Below, piece after piece: positions 34,766 through 43,265 of a DNA stretch of 64,000 nucleotides. Made by a program: the position numbers and the translations under genes. The notes beneath the pieces are model-generated. The model saw only the letters and a list, made by a program, of their open reading frames with translations. It was not told the origin of the DNA and ran no database searches. Every line of letters starts with the position of its first letter. Position 1 is the first letter of the stretch. This stretch comes from Clostridiales bacterium (GTDB lineage: Bacteria; Bacillota; Clostridia; Christensenellales; Aristaeellaceae), in assembly GCA_004556395.1 (NCBI GenBank), contig SFHK01000003.1:48495-112494 (forward strand), written 5' to 3'.

Positions 34766-35887
34766 ATGCGAATACTGATCTTGTCCTGCGGCACCGGCGG
34801 CGGCCACAATTCCGCCGGGCGCGCAATGGCTGAAACGTTTCAGGCACACGGCGACGAGGTGCTTTTCCCCGATTATCTGAGTCTGGCCGACGAGAAGGTC
34901 TCCAAAATCGTGGCGGGCACCTACATAGACATGGCGCGGCTCACGCCCCGTCTGTTCGGCGGCATGTACAAAATCGGCATGGCCGTCTCGAAAATCTCCC
35001 ACAGCAGCCCGGTGTATCAGGCAAACAAGCTGATGGCCAAATACCTGCGGGCCTACCTGAACGAGCATCCGGTTGACGCCGTCGTCATGCCGCACCTGTA
35101 CCCGGCCGAGACGCTGACGTGGATGAAGCGCTCGGGCGACGCTCTGCCCGTCGCCTTCGCCATTGCCACCGACTACACCTGCGTTCCCTTCTGGGAGGAA
35201 ACCGACTGCGACTTCTACGTCGTCCCCTCCGAAGCGCTTTCCGGCGAATTTGTCGAGCGCGGCGTGCCCGCCGGGAAGCTGCTTCCGCTGGGCATTCCGG
35301 TTTCCAGCGCCTATCGCCAGCCGACGACGCGCGCCGAAGCGCGTGCAGCGCTGTCTTTGCCCGCGGAAGGAAACTGCATCCTCGTGATGGGCGGCAGCAT
35401 GGGCGCGGGCTCGCTGATCGACCTGACGCGCTGCCTGCTTGCGCAGGACGAAACCGCGCACATCATCGTGATCGCGGGCAGCAACGAGCGAACCGCCGCG
35501 GCGCTGCATGAGCTTCCCGACCCCGCCGGACGGCTCACGATTCTCTCCTTCACAAAGCAGGTTCCGCTGTACCTTCGCGCCTGCGACCTGTTGTTCTCCA
35601 AGCCCGGCGGACTCACCTCCACCGAGGCCGCCGTCAGCGGTATCCCGCTGATTCATACCGACCCCATCCCCGGCTGCGAAACCGTCAACCGCGAATACTT
35701 CGAGTCCCGCGGCATGAGCCTCTCCGCCCGCACCCCCGAGGAACAGGTGCAGGCTGGCCTCCGCATCCTCCACGATCCCGCCCTGCGCGACGCAATGCTC
35801 CAAAACCAGCATAAAGGCATCCACCCCGACGCCGCCGACCGCATCTACGACGCCGTCAAGGCCGCGGTCGAACGCCGAAACGCCTGA
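34766..35887 (+). CDS. MurG/UgtP-like GT28 glycosyltransferase (glycolipid synthase type)
   Basis: A 373-aa glycosyltransferase of the MGDG synthase/UgtP group, which transfers sugars to diacylglycerol at the inner membrane face to make glycolipids and lipoteichoic acid anchors. The N-terminal signature CGTGGGHNSAGRAM is diagnostic. The C-terminal donor-binding lobe has ILVMGGSMGAGS, LSFTKQVPLYLRACDLLFSK and PGGLTSTEAAVSGIPLI. Exact donor and acceptor are unknown. GAAAGGA precedes the ATG. It is transcribed alone from a perfect-consensus promoter. Confidence 0.9.
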   Translation: MRILILSCGTGGGHNSAGRAMAETFQAHGDEVLFPDYLSLADEKVSKIVAGTYIDMARLTPRLFGGMYKIGMAVSKISHSSPVYQANKLMAKYLRAYLNEHPVDAVVMPHLYPAETLTWMKRSGDALPVAFAIATDYTCVPFWEETDCDFYVVPSEALSGEFVERGVPAGKLLPLGIPVSSAYRQPTTRAEARAALSLPAEGNCILVMGGSMGAGSLIDLTRCLLAQDETAHIIVIAGSNERTAAALHELPDPAGRLTILSFTKQVPLYLRACDLLFSKPGGLTSTEAAVSGIPLIHTDPIPGCETVNREYFESRGMSLSARTPEEQVQAGLRILHDPALRDAMLQNQHKGIHPDAADRIYDAVKAAVERRNA

Positions 35888-36024
35888 TTTCACCGGCAAG
35901 GTTTTTTCGCGCGTTCAGCGCCATCGCAGCTCACGCTCGAAAGTCGACATTGAGACTGCCAAAGCCGCCGCTGGTACATAAGCTCGTCCTTCCTATGGAG
36001 AACGACGAAGAATCCATCTCCCTC

Positions 36025-36073
36025 GAACAGCAAAGCCGACGCTTCCCACTCGGACGAGTCGGCTTTGCTGTTC
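36025..36073. repeat. Perfect 16-base inverted repeat in an unexplained intergenic stretch
   Basis: GAACAGCAAAGCCGAC (36025-36040) is matched exactly by its reverse complement at 36058-36073, around a 17-base loop. There is no run of T on either side, so it is not a standard terminator. The surrounding 35888-36110 holds short open frames on both strands without ribosome sites and no recognised gene; a structured RNA, a mobile-element remnant or a recurrent intergenic repeat are all possible. Confidence 0.6.
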
Positions 36074-36110
36074 CCGAAAGGATACGCCACGAACATCTAA
36101 GAGATAGAAC

Positions 36111-36135
36111 AAGCTCCGCCATTTGGGCGGAGCCT
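36111..36135. terminator. Terminator after the ribosomal operon
   Basis: GCTCCGCC (36113-36120) and GGCGGAGC (36126-36133) form an 8-base stem with a short loop, 40 bases beyond the rplQ stop. T-rich sequence follows on the + strand. Confidence 0.6.
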
Positions 36136-36172
36136 GTCTGTTTTGATGCTTTTTTAGAGAACGTTTTTAAGC

Positions 36173-36682
36173 TCAGATGAGCTCGAGGACGACCATCTCG
36201 GCGCCGTCGCCGCGACGGGGGCCCATCTTGACGATGCGGGTATATCCGCCGCCCTGGCCCTTTTCTTCGGCGCGCTTCTTATACTTCGGCGCGATTTCAC
36301 GGAAGAGCTTCTCGATCACGGGGTGCTTGATGTTCTTCTTGCGCTCGAGATACTCATCCTTCTCTTCGTCCTTGCCCTGCATGACCGGCATACGATAGAG
36401 GTACGCCATGATCTTGCGGCGAGCGGCCAGACGGGAGGGCATATCGTTGACGACCGTCAGCTCCACAGTCTGTCCCTTTTCGTTATTGGTGGTTTTCTTA
36501 ACTTCCACGGTATTATCACATTCGCGCATAGCGACGGTGATCAGACGCTCGGCGATGGATCTAACTTCCTTGGCGCGATCCAGCGTGGTCTCGATTCTGC
36601 CGTACCAGATCAGGTTGGTAACCTGGTTACGGAGCAGAGCCTTTCTCTGGTCAGCCGGACGCCCCAGCTTGCGATTGGCCAT
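36173..36682 (-). CDS. rplQ: 50S ribosomal protein L17, long form
   Basis: L17 of the large subunit. The N-terminal half is highly typical ([40 protein letters not shown]), and the C-terminus ends [20 protein letters not shown]. At 169 aa it is longer than the 127-aa E. coli protein because of a charged insertion of about 50 residues ([19 protein letters not shown], then [20 protein letters not shown]) between conserved parts. Long L17 forms are known in some Clostridia. Last gene of the rpsM-rpsK-rpsD-rpoA-rplQ operon. Confidence 0.97.
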   Translation of the reverse strand: MANRKLGRPADQRKALLRNQVTNLIWYGRIETTLDRAKEVRSIAERLITVAMRECDNTVEVKKTTNNEKGQTVELTVVNDMPSRLAARRKIMAYLYRMPVMQGKDEEKDEYLERKKNIKHPVIEKLFREIAPKYKKRAEEKGQGGGYTRIVKMGPRRGDGAEMVVLELI

Positions 36683-36725
36683 GATCGGTTCCTCCTTGAT
36701 TGCTTATGTCCGTAAGGTTGGGCGC

Positions 36726-37697
36726 TTATTCGTCGGTGGTTTTCAGGGAAAGACCCAGCGCGACGAGCTTCTGCTCCACCTCTTCCAGCGACTTCTTTCC
36801 GAGGTTGCGTACTTTCATCATGTCTTCCTGGTTGCGCTGCACAAGCTCCGCAACGGTGTTGATGCCGGCGCGCTTCAGACAGTTGAACGCGCGCACGGAG
36901 AGATCGAGCTCTTCGATCGTCATTTCCAGCACCTTGTCGCGGTTGTCGCTCTCGGGCTCGTTATAGTCCACGCGAACGACGTTCACGGTCAGATCGATGA
37001 ACAGCTTCATGTTGTTCGTCAGAATCTGCGCCGCGGAAGCCAGCGCTTCCTTGGGAAGAATGGACCCGTTCGTCCAAACTTCGATGGTCAGTTTATCGTA
37101 GTCGGTCACCTGGCCGACGCGGGTATCTTCCACCGAATAGCTCACTTTGCGAATCGGCGTGAAGATGGAATCCATCGGGATGACGCCGATCGGCATGCCG
37201 CCAAGCTTGTTGCGCTCGCCGGCGAGCTGCTTATTGCGCTCGGCGGAAACGTAACCGCGACCCTTCTCCAGCGTGATCTGCATCTGCAGATGCGCGCCCT
37301 CGGACAGCGTGGCGATGTGAAGCTCGGGATTCACGATCTCAACTTCGTCGTCACACTTGATGTCCGCGGCCGTCACTTCGCACGCGTCGCGCGCGTCGAT
37401 CGTGAGGATTTTGGGCTGGTCGGTGAACAACTTTGCCGAAAGAAGCTTGAGGTTCAGTATGATTTCGGCGACATCCTCTTTGACGCCGGGAATGGTGGAG
37501 AACTCATGCTGAACGCCCTCGATGCGAACGCTGGTCACGGCAACGCCCGGCAGGGAATTGAGCAGCACGCGGCGAAGCGCATTGCCCAACGTCTGGCCAA
37601 AACCACGCTCAAGCGGATTGACGATGAACTTGCCGTATCGGTTGCTCTCACCGATTTCCACACGTTCAATTTTGGGTTTTTCTATCTGATCGATCAC
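36726..37697 (-). CDS. rpoA: DNA-directed RNA polymerase subunit alpha
   Basis: The alpha subunit nucleates RNA polymerase assembly and contacts upstream DNA and regulators. The N-terminal domain has [20 protein letters not shown] and [19 protein letters not shown]. The C-terminal domain has [20 protein letters not shown] and [17 protein letters not shown]. The GTG at 37697 is preferred: AGGAGG lies nine bases upstream and the resulting 323-aa protein begins like known alphas. An in-frame start at 37718 would add a basic leader over the ribosome site. Lies between rpsD and rplQ as in other Bacillota. Confidence 0.96.
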   Translation of the reverse strand: MIDQIEKPKIERVEIGESNRYGKFIVNPLERGFGQTLGNALRRVLLNSLPGVAVTSVRIEGVQHEFSTIPGVKEDVAEIILNLKLLSAKLFTDQPKILTIDARDACEVTAADIKCDDEVEIVNPELHIATLSEGAHLQMQITLEKGRGYVSAERNKQLAGERNKLGGMPIGVIPMDSIFTPIRKVSYSVEDTRVGQVTDYDKLTIEVWTNGSILPKEALASAAQILTNNMKLFIDLTVNVVRVDYNEPESDNRDKVLEMTIEELDLSVRAFNCLKRAGINTVAELVQRNQEDMMKVRNLGKKSLEEVEQKLVALGLSLKTTDE

Positions 37698-37832
37698 TCG
37701 GCGTATCCTCCTCTCCATCGCGAAAGCGGTCTCAAACCGCTTTTAGCGGTGCTCGATCTCTGCACACAGCGCCTTAGCATTTACCCCACCTAAGCCGCCG
37801 CGCAGAGATTGCCATCAAACTCAAACGCTTGA

Positions 37833-38459
37833 TTATCTGGAGTACAGCTCGACGATCAGGTTCTCCTGGATCGTCAGATCGATGTCGTCTCTCGCGGGAG
37901 CCGCGGCAACGGTCGCCTTGAGGTTCTCGTTGTCAACGGTGATCCACTTCGGAACCATCTTGCCGGAGCCTTCGCGCAGAGCCTTGAAATGCTCAGCCTC
38001 GGCGCTCTTCTCGCGGATGGTGATCACATCGCCCACGTTCACGAGGAAGGAGGGGATGTTGACCTTTTTGCCGTTTACGCGAATGTGGCCATGACGAACC
38101 AGCTGACGGGCCTGCGCTCTGGAAGAGCCGAAGCCGCAACGGTACACCACGTTGTCCAGGCGGCGCTCAAGCAGAACCAGCAGGTTCTCGCCGGTGATGC
38201 CCTTTTCGCGGGTAGCGGATTCAAAGTAACGGTGGAACTGGGTTTCGAGAACGCCATACGCTCTCTTGGCCTTCTGCTTCTCGCGAAGCTGCATGCCGTA
38301 TTCGCTCTGCTTGCGCTGACGGGCCTGACCATGTTCGCCGGGCGGAGTCGGACGCTTGCCGACTGCGCAATTGGGACCGTAGCAACGGTCACCCTTCAGG
38401 AAAAGCTTGCAGCCCTCACGACGGCAAAGGCGGCAAACCGAACCAGTATATCTAGCCAT
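37833..38459 (-). CDS. rpsD: 30S ribosomal protein S4
   Basis: A 16S rRNA-binding assembly protein of 208 aa. The N-terminal zinc-type region is [20 protein letters not shown], followed by [20 protein letters not shown], and the S4 RNA-binding domain includes [20 protein letters not shown] and [19 protein letters not shown]. Four cysteines at the N-terminus suggest a zinc-binding form. S4 commonly regulates its own operon. Within the operon it lies between rpsK and rpoA, the usual clostridial place. Confidence 0.98.
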   Translation of the reverse strand: MARYTGSVCRLCRREGCKLFLKGDRCYGPNCAVGKRPTPPGEHGQARQRKQSEYGMQLREKQKAKRAYGVLETQFHRYFESATREKGITGENLLVLLERRLDNVVYRCGFGSSRAQARQLVRHGHIRVNGKKVNIPSFLVNVGDVITIREKSAEAEHFKALREGSGKMVPKWITVDNENLKATVAAAPARDDIDLTIQENLIVELYSR

Positions 38460-38474
38460 TTGCTGTTCCTCCTG

Positions 38475-38870
38475 TTACACTCTTCTGCGCTTGGGCGGGC
38501 GGCATCCGTTGTGCGGGATGGGCGTCACGTCCTTGATCATGGTCACTTCGAGACCGGCGGTCTGCAGCGAACGGATCGCGGCTTCACGGCCGGCGCCGGG
38601 GCCCTTGACGAACACTTCGACGGTCTTGAGGCCGTAATCCATCGCATTCTTCGCGGCGGTTTCGGCGGCAGACTGCGCGGCGAACGGCGTGGACTTCTTG
38701 CTTCCGCGGAAGCCGAGTCCGCCGGCCGATGCCCAAGACAGCGCATTGCCGTTGGTGTCGGTGATCGTCACGATCGTGTTATTGAAAGAAGAGCGGATAT
38801 GGGCCGCGCCGCGCTCCACGAGTTTCTTCTCGCGGCGCTTGCGAACGACCTTCTTCAGCGACTTTGCCAT
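38475..38870 (-). CDS. rpsK: 30S ribosomal protein S11
   Basis: Small-subunit platform protein of 131 aa, full length. Clear motifs are [60 protein letters not shown] and the basic C-terminus [16 protein letters not shown] precedes the ATG. Between rpsM and rpsD. Confidence 0.98.
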   Translation of the reverse strand: MAKSLKKVVRKRREKKLVERGAAHIRSSFNNTIVTITDTNGNALSWASAGGLGFRGSKKSTPFAAQSAAETAAKNAMDYGLKTVEVFVKGPGAGREAAIRSLQTAGLEVTMIKDVTPIPHNGCRPPKRRRV

Positions 38871-38908
38871 AAGAATTTCCTCCTAAATCATCAATCCAGC
38901 AGGCGGGA

Positions 38909-39286
38909 TTACTTCGCCGCCTTCTTCTTGCCGGCCACCTGCTTCTTCGGGCCCTTGCGGGTACGGGCGTTCTGCTTGGTGTTCTGACCGCGAACGGGCA
39001 GACCCTTGCGGTGACGCAGACCGCGATAGCAGCCGATTTCCATCAGGCGCTTGATGTTCATGGAAACTTCGCGGCGAAGATCGCCCTCTACCTTGAGGTT
39101 GTGATCGATATAGTCGCGCAGCTTACCGATTTCCTGCTCGGTCAGATCCTTGACTCGGGTATCGGGATTGACACCGGTCGCTTCAATGATATCGTCCGCA
39201 ATATTCCGGCCAATGCCATAGATATACGTCAGGGCGATCTCGATTCTCTTTTCTCTGGGAAGGTCGACACCTGCGATACGTGCCAT
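38909..39286 (-). CDS. rpsM: 30S ribosomal protein S13
   Basis: Head protein of the small subunit, 125 aa. It begins [20 protein letters not shown], contains [19 protein letters not shown] and [20 protein letters not shown], and ends in a Lys-rich tail. The ATG at 39286 is fixed by homology and by GGAGGTG about 12 bases upstream. It is the first gene of the operon; infA and rpmJ, which usually precede it, are not in the window. Confidence 0.98.
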   Translation of the reverse strand: MARIAGVDLPREKRIEIALTYIYGIGRNIADDIIEATGVNPDTRVKDLTEQEIGKLRDYIDHNLKVEGDLRREVSMNIKRLMEIGCYRGLRHRKGLPVRGQNTKQNARTRKGPKKQVAGKKKAAK

Positions 39287-39467
39287 CTGTGTAAAGCACC
39301 TCCAACTTCGTCCTGCCGGTTTTCCGGCTCCTTCCGCTTGCGTTTTCCGGCGATTGGCGTCACCATGAACGCGTGCGGCATATCGAAAGGCACACGAAAA
39401 CCACGCGGAGCGCAGCCAGCCGCATCGCATGCCATTTCTACGTGAGTACAAACCGTACCAGTAAAAC
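39287..39467 (-). other. Leader region of the rpsM operon
   Basis: About 180 bases between the promoter and rpsM with no convincing gene. It holds a short perfect hairpin (GCCGG/CCGGC, 39315-39328) just upstream of the ribosome site. In E. coli the equivalent leader is where S4 represses the alpha operon; whether this one does so is inference. rpmJ and infA were looked for here and not found. Confidence 0.4.
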
Positions 39468-39496
39468 ATTTTATCACACGTTCCAGAGGAAATCAA
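39468..39496 (-). promoter_or_regulatory. Promoter of the rpsM operon
   Basis: On the minus strand, TTGATT (39491-39496) and TAAAAT (39468-39473) with a 17-base spacer. Confidence 0.6.
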
Positions 39497-39542
39497 TGGA
39501 TTAACCAAAAAATATCATACATCTTCTGAGAAAATCTCGTGC

Positions 39543-39571
39543 TTGACGAAACCGGGCAAACGTACTATTAT
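39543..39571 (+). promoter_or_regulatory. Promoter of the flavodoxin-like gene
   Basis: TTGACG (39543-39548) and TATTAT (39566-39571) with a 17-base spacer, about 23 bases before the ATG at 39594. Divergent from the ribosomal promoter. Confidence 0.6.
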
Positions 39572-39593
39572 GGAGGCAGAGGAGGGATGTTTT

Positions 39594-40214
39594 ATGAAGG
39601 TAATTCTTGTAAACGGCAGCCCCCATGAGCACGGCTGCACCGACCGCGCGCTGTCCGTCGTCGCCGATTCGCTTCGGGAGAACGGAATCGACAGCGAAAT
39701 CTTCTGGGTCGGCGTTCGCCCCGTGTCCGGCTGCATCGCCTGCGGGCTGTGCCGGAAGATGGGCCGCTGCGCCATCAACGACCGCGTGAACGAGTTTCTC
39801 GACCTTGCGGAGGACGCGGACGGCTTCGTGTTCGGCTCTCCCGTGCACTATGCCGCCGCCTCCGGCGCGATTACTTCCTTTTTGGATCGCGCGTTCTACG
39901 CGGGCGGCAAGCTGATGCGCATGAAGCCCGCCGCGTGCATCGCGTCCGCGCGCCGCGCCGGAACGACGGCTGCGCTCGATCAGCTGAACAAGTATCTGAT
40001 GATCAACGAAATGCCCGTCGTTTCCTCCTGCTACTGGCCGATGGTGCACGGCGCGAAGGCGGAAGACGTTTTGAAGGACGAGGAGGGCGTCGCCATCATG
40101 CAGACACTCGGCCGCAACATGGCGTGGCTTCTGCGCGCCATCGAAGCCGGAAAGGCCGCCGGCGTCAACCCGCCCGCCCCGCAGCCGCGTCCGATGACCA
40201 ATTTCATTCGATAA
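39594..40214 (+). CDS. Flavodoxin family / NADPH-dependent FMN reductase-like protein
   Basis: A 206-aa protein of the iron-sulfur flavoprotein/FMN reductase group. The phosphate-binding loop is VNGSPHEHGCTDRALS. The cysteines GCIACGLCRKMGRC form a partial cluster-type motif, and GFVFGSPVHYAAASG is the second flavin-contact segment. It probably passes electrons from NAD(P)H via FMN to unknown acceptors. The ATG at 39594 has GGAGGG about seven bases upstream. The aldo/keto reductase gene starts 14 bases downstream, so the two are probably one redox transcript. Confidence 0.9.
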   Translation: MKVILVNGSPHEHGCTDRALSVVADSLRENGIDSEIFWVGVRPVSGCIACGLCRKMGRCAINDRVNEFLDLAEDADGFVFGSPVHYAAASGAITSFLDRAFYAGGKLMRMKPAACIASARRAGTTAALDQLNKYLMINEMPVVSSCYWPMVHGAKAEDVLKDEEGVAIMQTLGRNMAWLLRAIEAGKAAGVNPPAPQPRPMTNFIR

Positions 40215-40228
40215 GAAGGAGTCTGCAC

Positions 40229-41251
40229 ATGCGTACCGTTACACTCGGAAGAACGGGCATCACCGTTCAGAAAAACGGCTTCGGCGCGCTGCCGATTCAG
40301 CGCATCCCCGCGGACGACGCCGTGCGCCTTCTGCGCAGGGCGCGCGAGGGCGGCATTACCTATTTCGACTCCGCGCGCTCCTATACCGACAGCGAGGAAA
40401 AGCTCGGCCTTGCCTTCGGCGGCGCGTGGGACGGAATCTTCATCGCCACCAAGACCCCGTCGCTCAGCACGGAGGGCTTCTGGAAGGATCTCGAAACCAG
40501 CCTGTCCCTTCTGAAGACGGACTGCATCGACGTGTACCAGTTCCACAATCCCCCGTTCTGCCCCAAGCCCGGCGACGGCACCGGCCTGTACGAAGCCATG
40601 CTGGAAGCGAGAGCGCAGGGCAAAATCCGCTTCATCGGCCTCACGAATCACCGGCTGGACGTTGCGCGCGAAGCGGTGGAAAGCGGGCTTTACGACACGC
40701 TTCAGTTCCCTTTCAGCTACCTGAGCGGCGAGCCGGAGCATTCGCTCGTAAAGCTGTGCGCGGAGAAGAACGTCGGCTTCATCGCCATGAAGGCGCTCTC
40801 CGGTGGCCTGATTACGCATTCCGAGGCCGCCTATGCCTATCTCGCGCAGTATGAAAACGTGCTGCCGATCTGGGGCATTCAGCGTGAAAGCGAGCTGGAC
40901 GAATTCCTTTCCTATATAAATGCCGAGCCTTCGCTCACGGACGGTGTGCGGCGCGTGATCGAGCTTGACCGCTCGCAGCTGACCGGCGACTTCTGCCGCG
41001 GCTGCGGCTATTGCATGCCGTGCCCGCAGGACATTGAAATCAACACCTGCGCCCGCGCGTCTCTGCTTCTGCGGCGCGCGCCCACGAACATCATCCTCTC
41101 CCCCGCCGGCCGCGCCAAGATGGAGAAGATCAAGGACTGCGTAAACTGCGGCCATTGCAAATCCAAGTGTCCCTATGGGCTGGACACTCCCGCCCTGCTT
41201 CGCCGCAACTATCAGGACTATCTGGAAGTGCTGGCGGGCAAGCCGCTGTAA
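40229..41251 (+). CDS. Aldo/keto reductase with C-terminal 4Fe-4S domain
   Basis: A 340-aa protein. The aldo/keto reductase barrel covers residues 1-250: RTVTLGRTGITVQKNGFGAL, YFDSARSYTDSEEKLG with catalytic Asp and Tyr, KTDCIDVYQFHNPP, and IPADDAVRLLRRA. A ferredoxin-like tail has FCRGCGYCMPCPQDIEINTC and DCVNCGHCKSKCPYGLDTP. This Fe-S subfamily is common in anaerobes; its physiological substrate is unknown. AAGGAG precedes the ATG. Follows the flavodoxin-like gene after 14 bases. Confidence 0.92.
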   Translation: MRTVTLGRTGITVQKNGFGALPIQRIPADDAVRLLRRAREGGITYFDSARSYTDSEEKLGLAFGGAWDGIFIATKTPSLSTEGFWKDLETSLSLLKTDCIDVYQFHNPPFCPKPGDGTGLYEAMLEARAQGKIRFIGLTNHRLDVAREAVESGLYDTLQFPFSYLSGEPEHSLVKLCAEKNVGFIAMKALSGGLITHSEAAYAYLAQYENVLPIWGIQRESELDEFLSYINAEPSLTDGVRRVIELDRSQLTGDFCRGCGYCMPCPQDIEINTCARASLLLRRAPTNIILSPAGRAKMEKIKDCVNCGHCKSKCPYGLDTPALLRRNYQDYLEVLAGKPL

Positions 41252-41262
41252 GCGGTCAGGCC

Positions 41263-41311
41263 ACAGCAAAACCCCGATCCGAAGCAGGCGCTCGGGTCGG
41301 GGTTTTGCTGT
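41263..41311. terminator. Bidirectional terminator
   Basis: A perfect 15-base stem (ACAGCAAAACCCCGA / TCGGGGTTTTGCTGT) with a 19-base loop between the convergent reductase and GH127 genes. Confidence 0.8.
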
Positions 41312-41321
41312 ATGCCTGGTT

Positions 41322-43265
41322 TTATTCCGCGTCGTCCGCGATCGGGAACTGCGAAATGCGCAGCGAGGTGAAGCCGAAGGGCACGAGCTCTACCGTTTCA
41401 ACCGAGTCGCGCCGGACGCCGGGCTGAATGGGCGTCGCGCCGCAGTTGGCGCCGTCCATCTTCCATTCGTCGGCCTTGCCCAGCTTCGCGAGCACCTTCA
41501 CGGGCGGCTCGCCCACCTTGAACGCGTTCTCCGCGCGTTCGCCGAACACGGCCTTCATCGGCTCGGAGCGCAGAATCGTCCAGTTCCACGCCTCGTCCGT
41601 GGTCACCTGCCACGTGGGCGCTTCGTCGGGGCCGCCCACGCGCTGCCAGTTCTCCTTCGGCTGGAAGGCCATCAGCAGCGGGCCGAGCTCCACGGCGGCG
41701 GACTGATGATACCAGCGGGTGATGCGCGGCTCCATCGGAAGCTCCAGCTTCACAACGTCGCCGGTCGCCCAGCGGCGGCGGATGCAGGTGGTTTCGCCGG
41801 CCTTCACGGTCATGATTTCGCCCTCCGGCAGATGGATGACCGGCTGCTTCGCCCAGAACGGCACGCGCAGGTACAGTGGGAATTCAATCGGCCGCTTGAC
41901 GGCGACCTCAATCTCCACCGTCTCCGCGAACGGATAGCCGCCGCCGACCGACAGCCGCACCGGCACGCCGTCAATCGCCGTGCGCACCTTGCAGGGCGCG
42001 TAGCTTATGGCGGCAAGGCCATCGTCGTTCGTGGCATACCACAGGGACGCCGTGAACTTCGGCCAGCCCTGATGCAGGTTCGCCGTGCAGCAGCCGAAGT
42101 TCGGCTCAAGCCCGAACAGATTGCTTTCATCGCCGTTGTTGTACCACGGGCGCGGCGCCGCCGTGGCGGCCACCTGATTGGCCTGCTGATCGTACTGGTG
42201 CCCCATCGTGTCGGCGGTAAACGCCGCGGGCAGCGCGTTGAACGCGAGCTTTTCCAGAATGTCGGGAAGATCCTGTCCAAAGTCGCCGCAGCCGATCAGC
42301 GTTTCCAGCGAATACATCGCTTCCACGACGGCGCAGGTCTCCGTGCCCTGCGTGGGCGACGCGCCGTTCAGATGCTCGTCGGCAGTGAAGATGCCGCTGG
42401 CGACGCCGTGATGCTTCATCAGCTTCGTCCAGCCGAAACGGAAGCCGCCCTGCTCCTTGAAGCCGCTCTTAAACATGTTGATGACGCCGGGCGTTTTGAG
42501 ACCCATCGCCACGTTCACGCCGTGCGACTGATGATAATAGGTATTGAAGTACGGATGATCGGTGCCGACCAGCCCGTCGCCCTCCTCATGCAGCGCGCTC
42601 TTCAGGCGTTCCCACTTGAGCGAACGGCTCATCGGCTGAATGTTGGGGAAGGTATGGAAGATATTCGGCCAGTCCAGCGTCTGCCCGCGCAGAATCCTGC
42701 ACAGCTCCAGCAGATACTTCTGTCCGGTGATGTTGTAAAGCTGCAGCGCCGCCAGCATGTTTTCGCCGCCGCGGGCACATGCCCAGCCGCGAAGGGGCTT
42801 GCTTTCGAGGTTGCGATATTCGTATTTGAAGAATTTATCCATGAACGGCAGCACGCGCTTGTCCATGGTCGCGGTGAAATACTGATACAGCGCCTTCAGG
42901 CAGACCATCAGCGGCCAGTAGTCGTCGTTCAGCTCCGGGCCGAACCAGCCGTCCTCGCGCTGGCTCGCCAGAATCCACTCGATGTAATCCATCGCGCTGG
43001 CCTTCAGCTGCTCGTCGTCCAGTCCCCACGCGAGCGAAACCAGACCGTCCAGATAGTACGGCGCGCGCTCCCAGCTATCACCCTCGCCACCCAGCCACGC
43101 GCAGCCGTTGCCTACGTCCGGCCAGATCTCCCGAAGCTTTCCGGTGATGCCCTTTGCCTGCGCCTCCATCTGCGCGCGCAGCCAGCCCTCCGGGCGGATC
43201 GCGCCCAGCGACAGGGACGACAGGGTATTCGTCGTGAGCGGTGCTTTGTTGAAAATGGCTTTCAT
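41322..43265 (-). CDS. Glycoside hydrolase family 127 (beta-L-arabinofuranosidase-like, DUF1680)
   Basis: A 647-aa intracellular-type protein (no signal peptide) that would release L-arabinofuranose from imported arabino-oligosaccharides. It has an (alpha/alpha)6 barrel with GVNVAMGLKTPGVINM and the conserved TQGTETCAVVEAMYS acid residue. The family's catalytic-cysteine region GCCTANLHQGWPKF lies near residue 390, and C-terminal beta domains follow. Both Cys residues of the paired CC are present, so activity is expected. It overlaps the end of the RNA methyltransferase gene by four bases (ATGA), an unlikely functional partner but probably the same transcript. Confidence 0.92.
   Translation of the reverse strand: MKAIFNKAPLTTNTLSSLSLGAIRPEGWLRAQMEAQAKGITGKLREIWPDVGNGCAWLGGEGDSWERAPYYLDGLVSLAWGLDDEQLKASAMDYIEWILASQREDGWFGPELNDDYWPLMVCLKALYQYFTATMDKRVLPFMDKFFKYEYRNLESKPLRGWACARGGENMLAALQLYNITGQKYLLELCRILRGQTLDWPNIFHTFPNIQPMSRSLKWERLKSALHEEGDGLVGTDHPYFNTYYHQSHGVNVAMGLKTPGVINMFKSGFKEQGGFRFGWTKLMKHHGVASGIFTADEHLNGASPTQGTETCAVVEAMYSLETLIGCGDFGQDLPDILEKLAFNALPAAFTADTMGHQYDQQANQVAATAAPRPWYNNGDESNLFGLEPNFGCCTANLHQGWPKFTASLWYATNDDGLAAISYAPCKVRTAIDGVPVRLSVGGGYPFAETVEIEVAVKRPIEFPLYLRVPFWAKQPVIHLPEGEIMTVKAGETTCIRRRWATGDVVKLELPMEPRITRWYHQSAAVELGPLLMAFQPKENWQRVGGPDEAPTWQVTTDEAWNWTILRSEPMKAVFGERAENAFKVGEPPVKVLAKLGKADEWKMDGANCGATPIQPGVRRDSVETVELVPFGFTSLRISQFPIADDAE

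Noticed and set aside
35890..36096. 68-residue minus-strand frame in the intergenic region
   Set aside because: No ribosome site, no conserved motif that can be named, and it spans the inverted repeat. Kept only as part of the unexplained region.
39287..39593. infA or rpmJ upstream of rpsM
   Set aside because: No frame with the Cys/His zinc pattern of L36 or an IF-1 sequence could be found on either strand.
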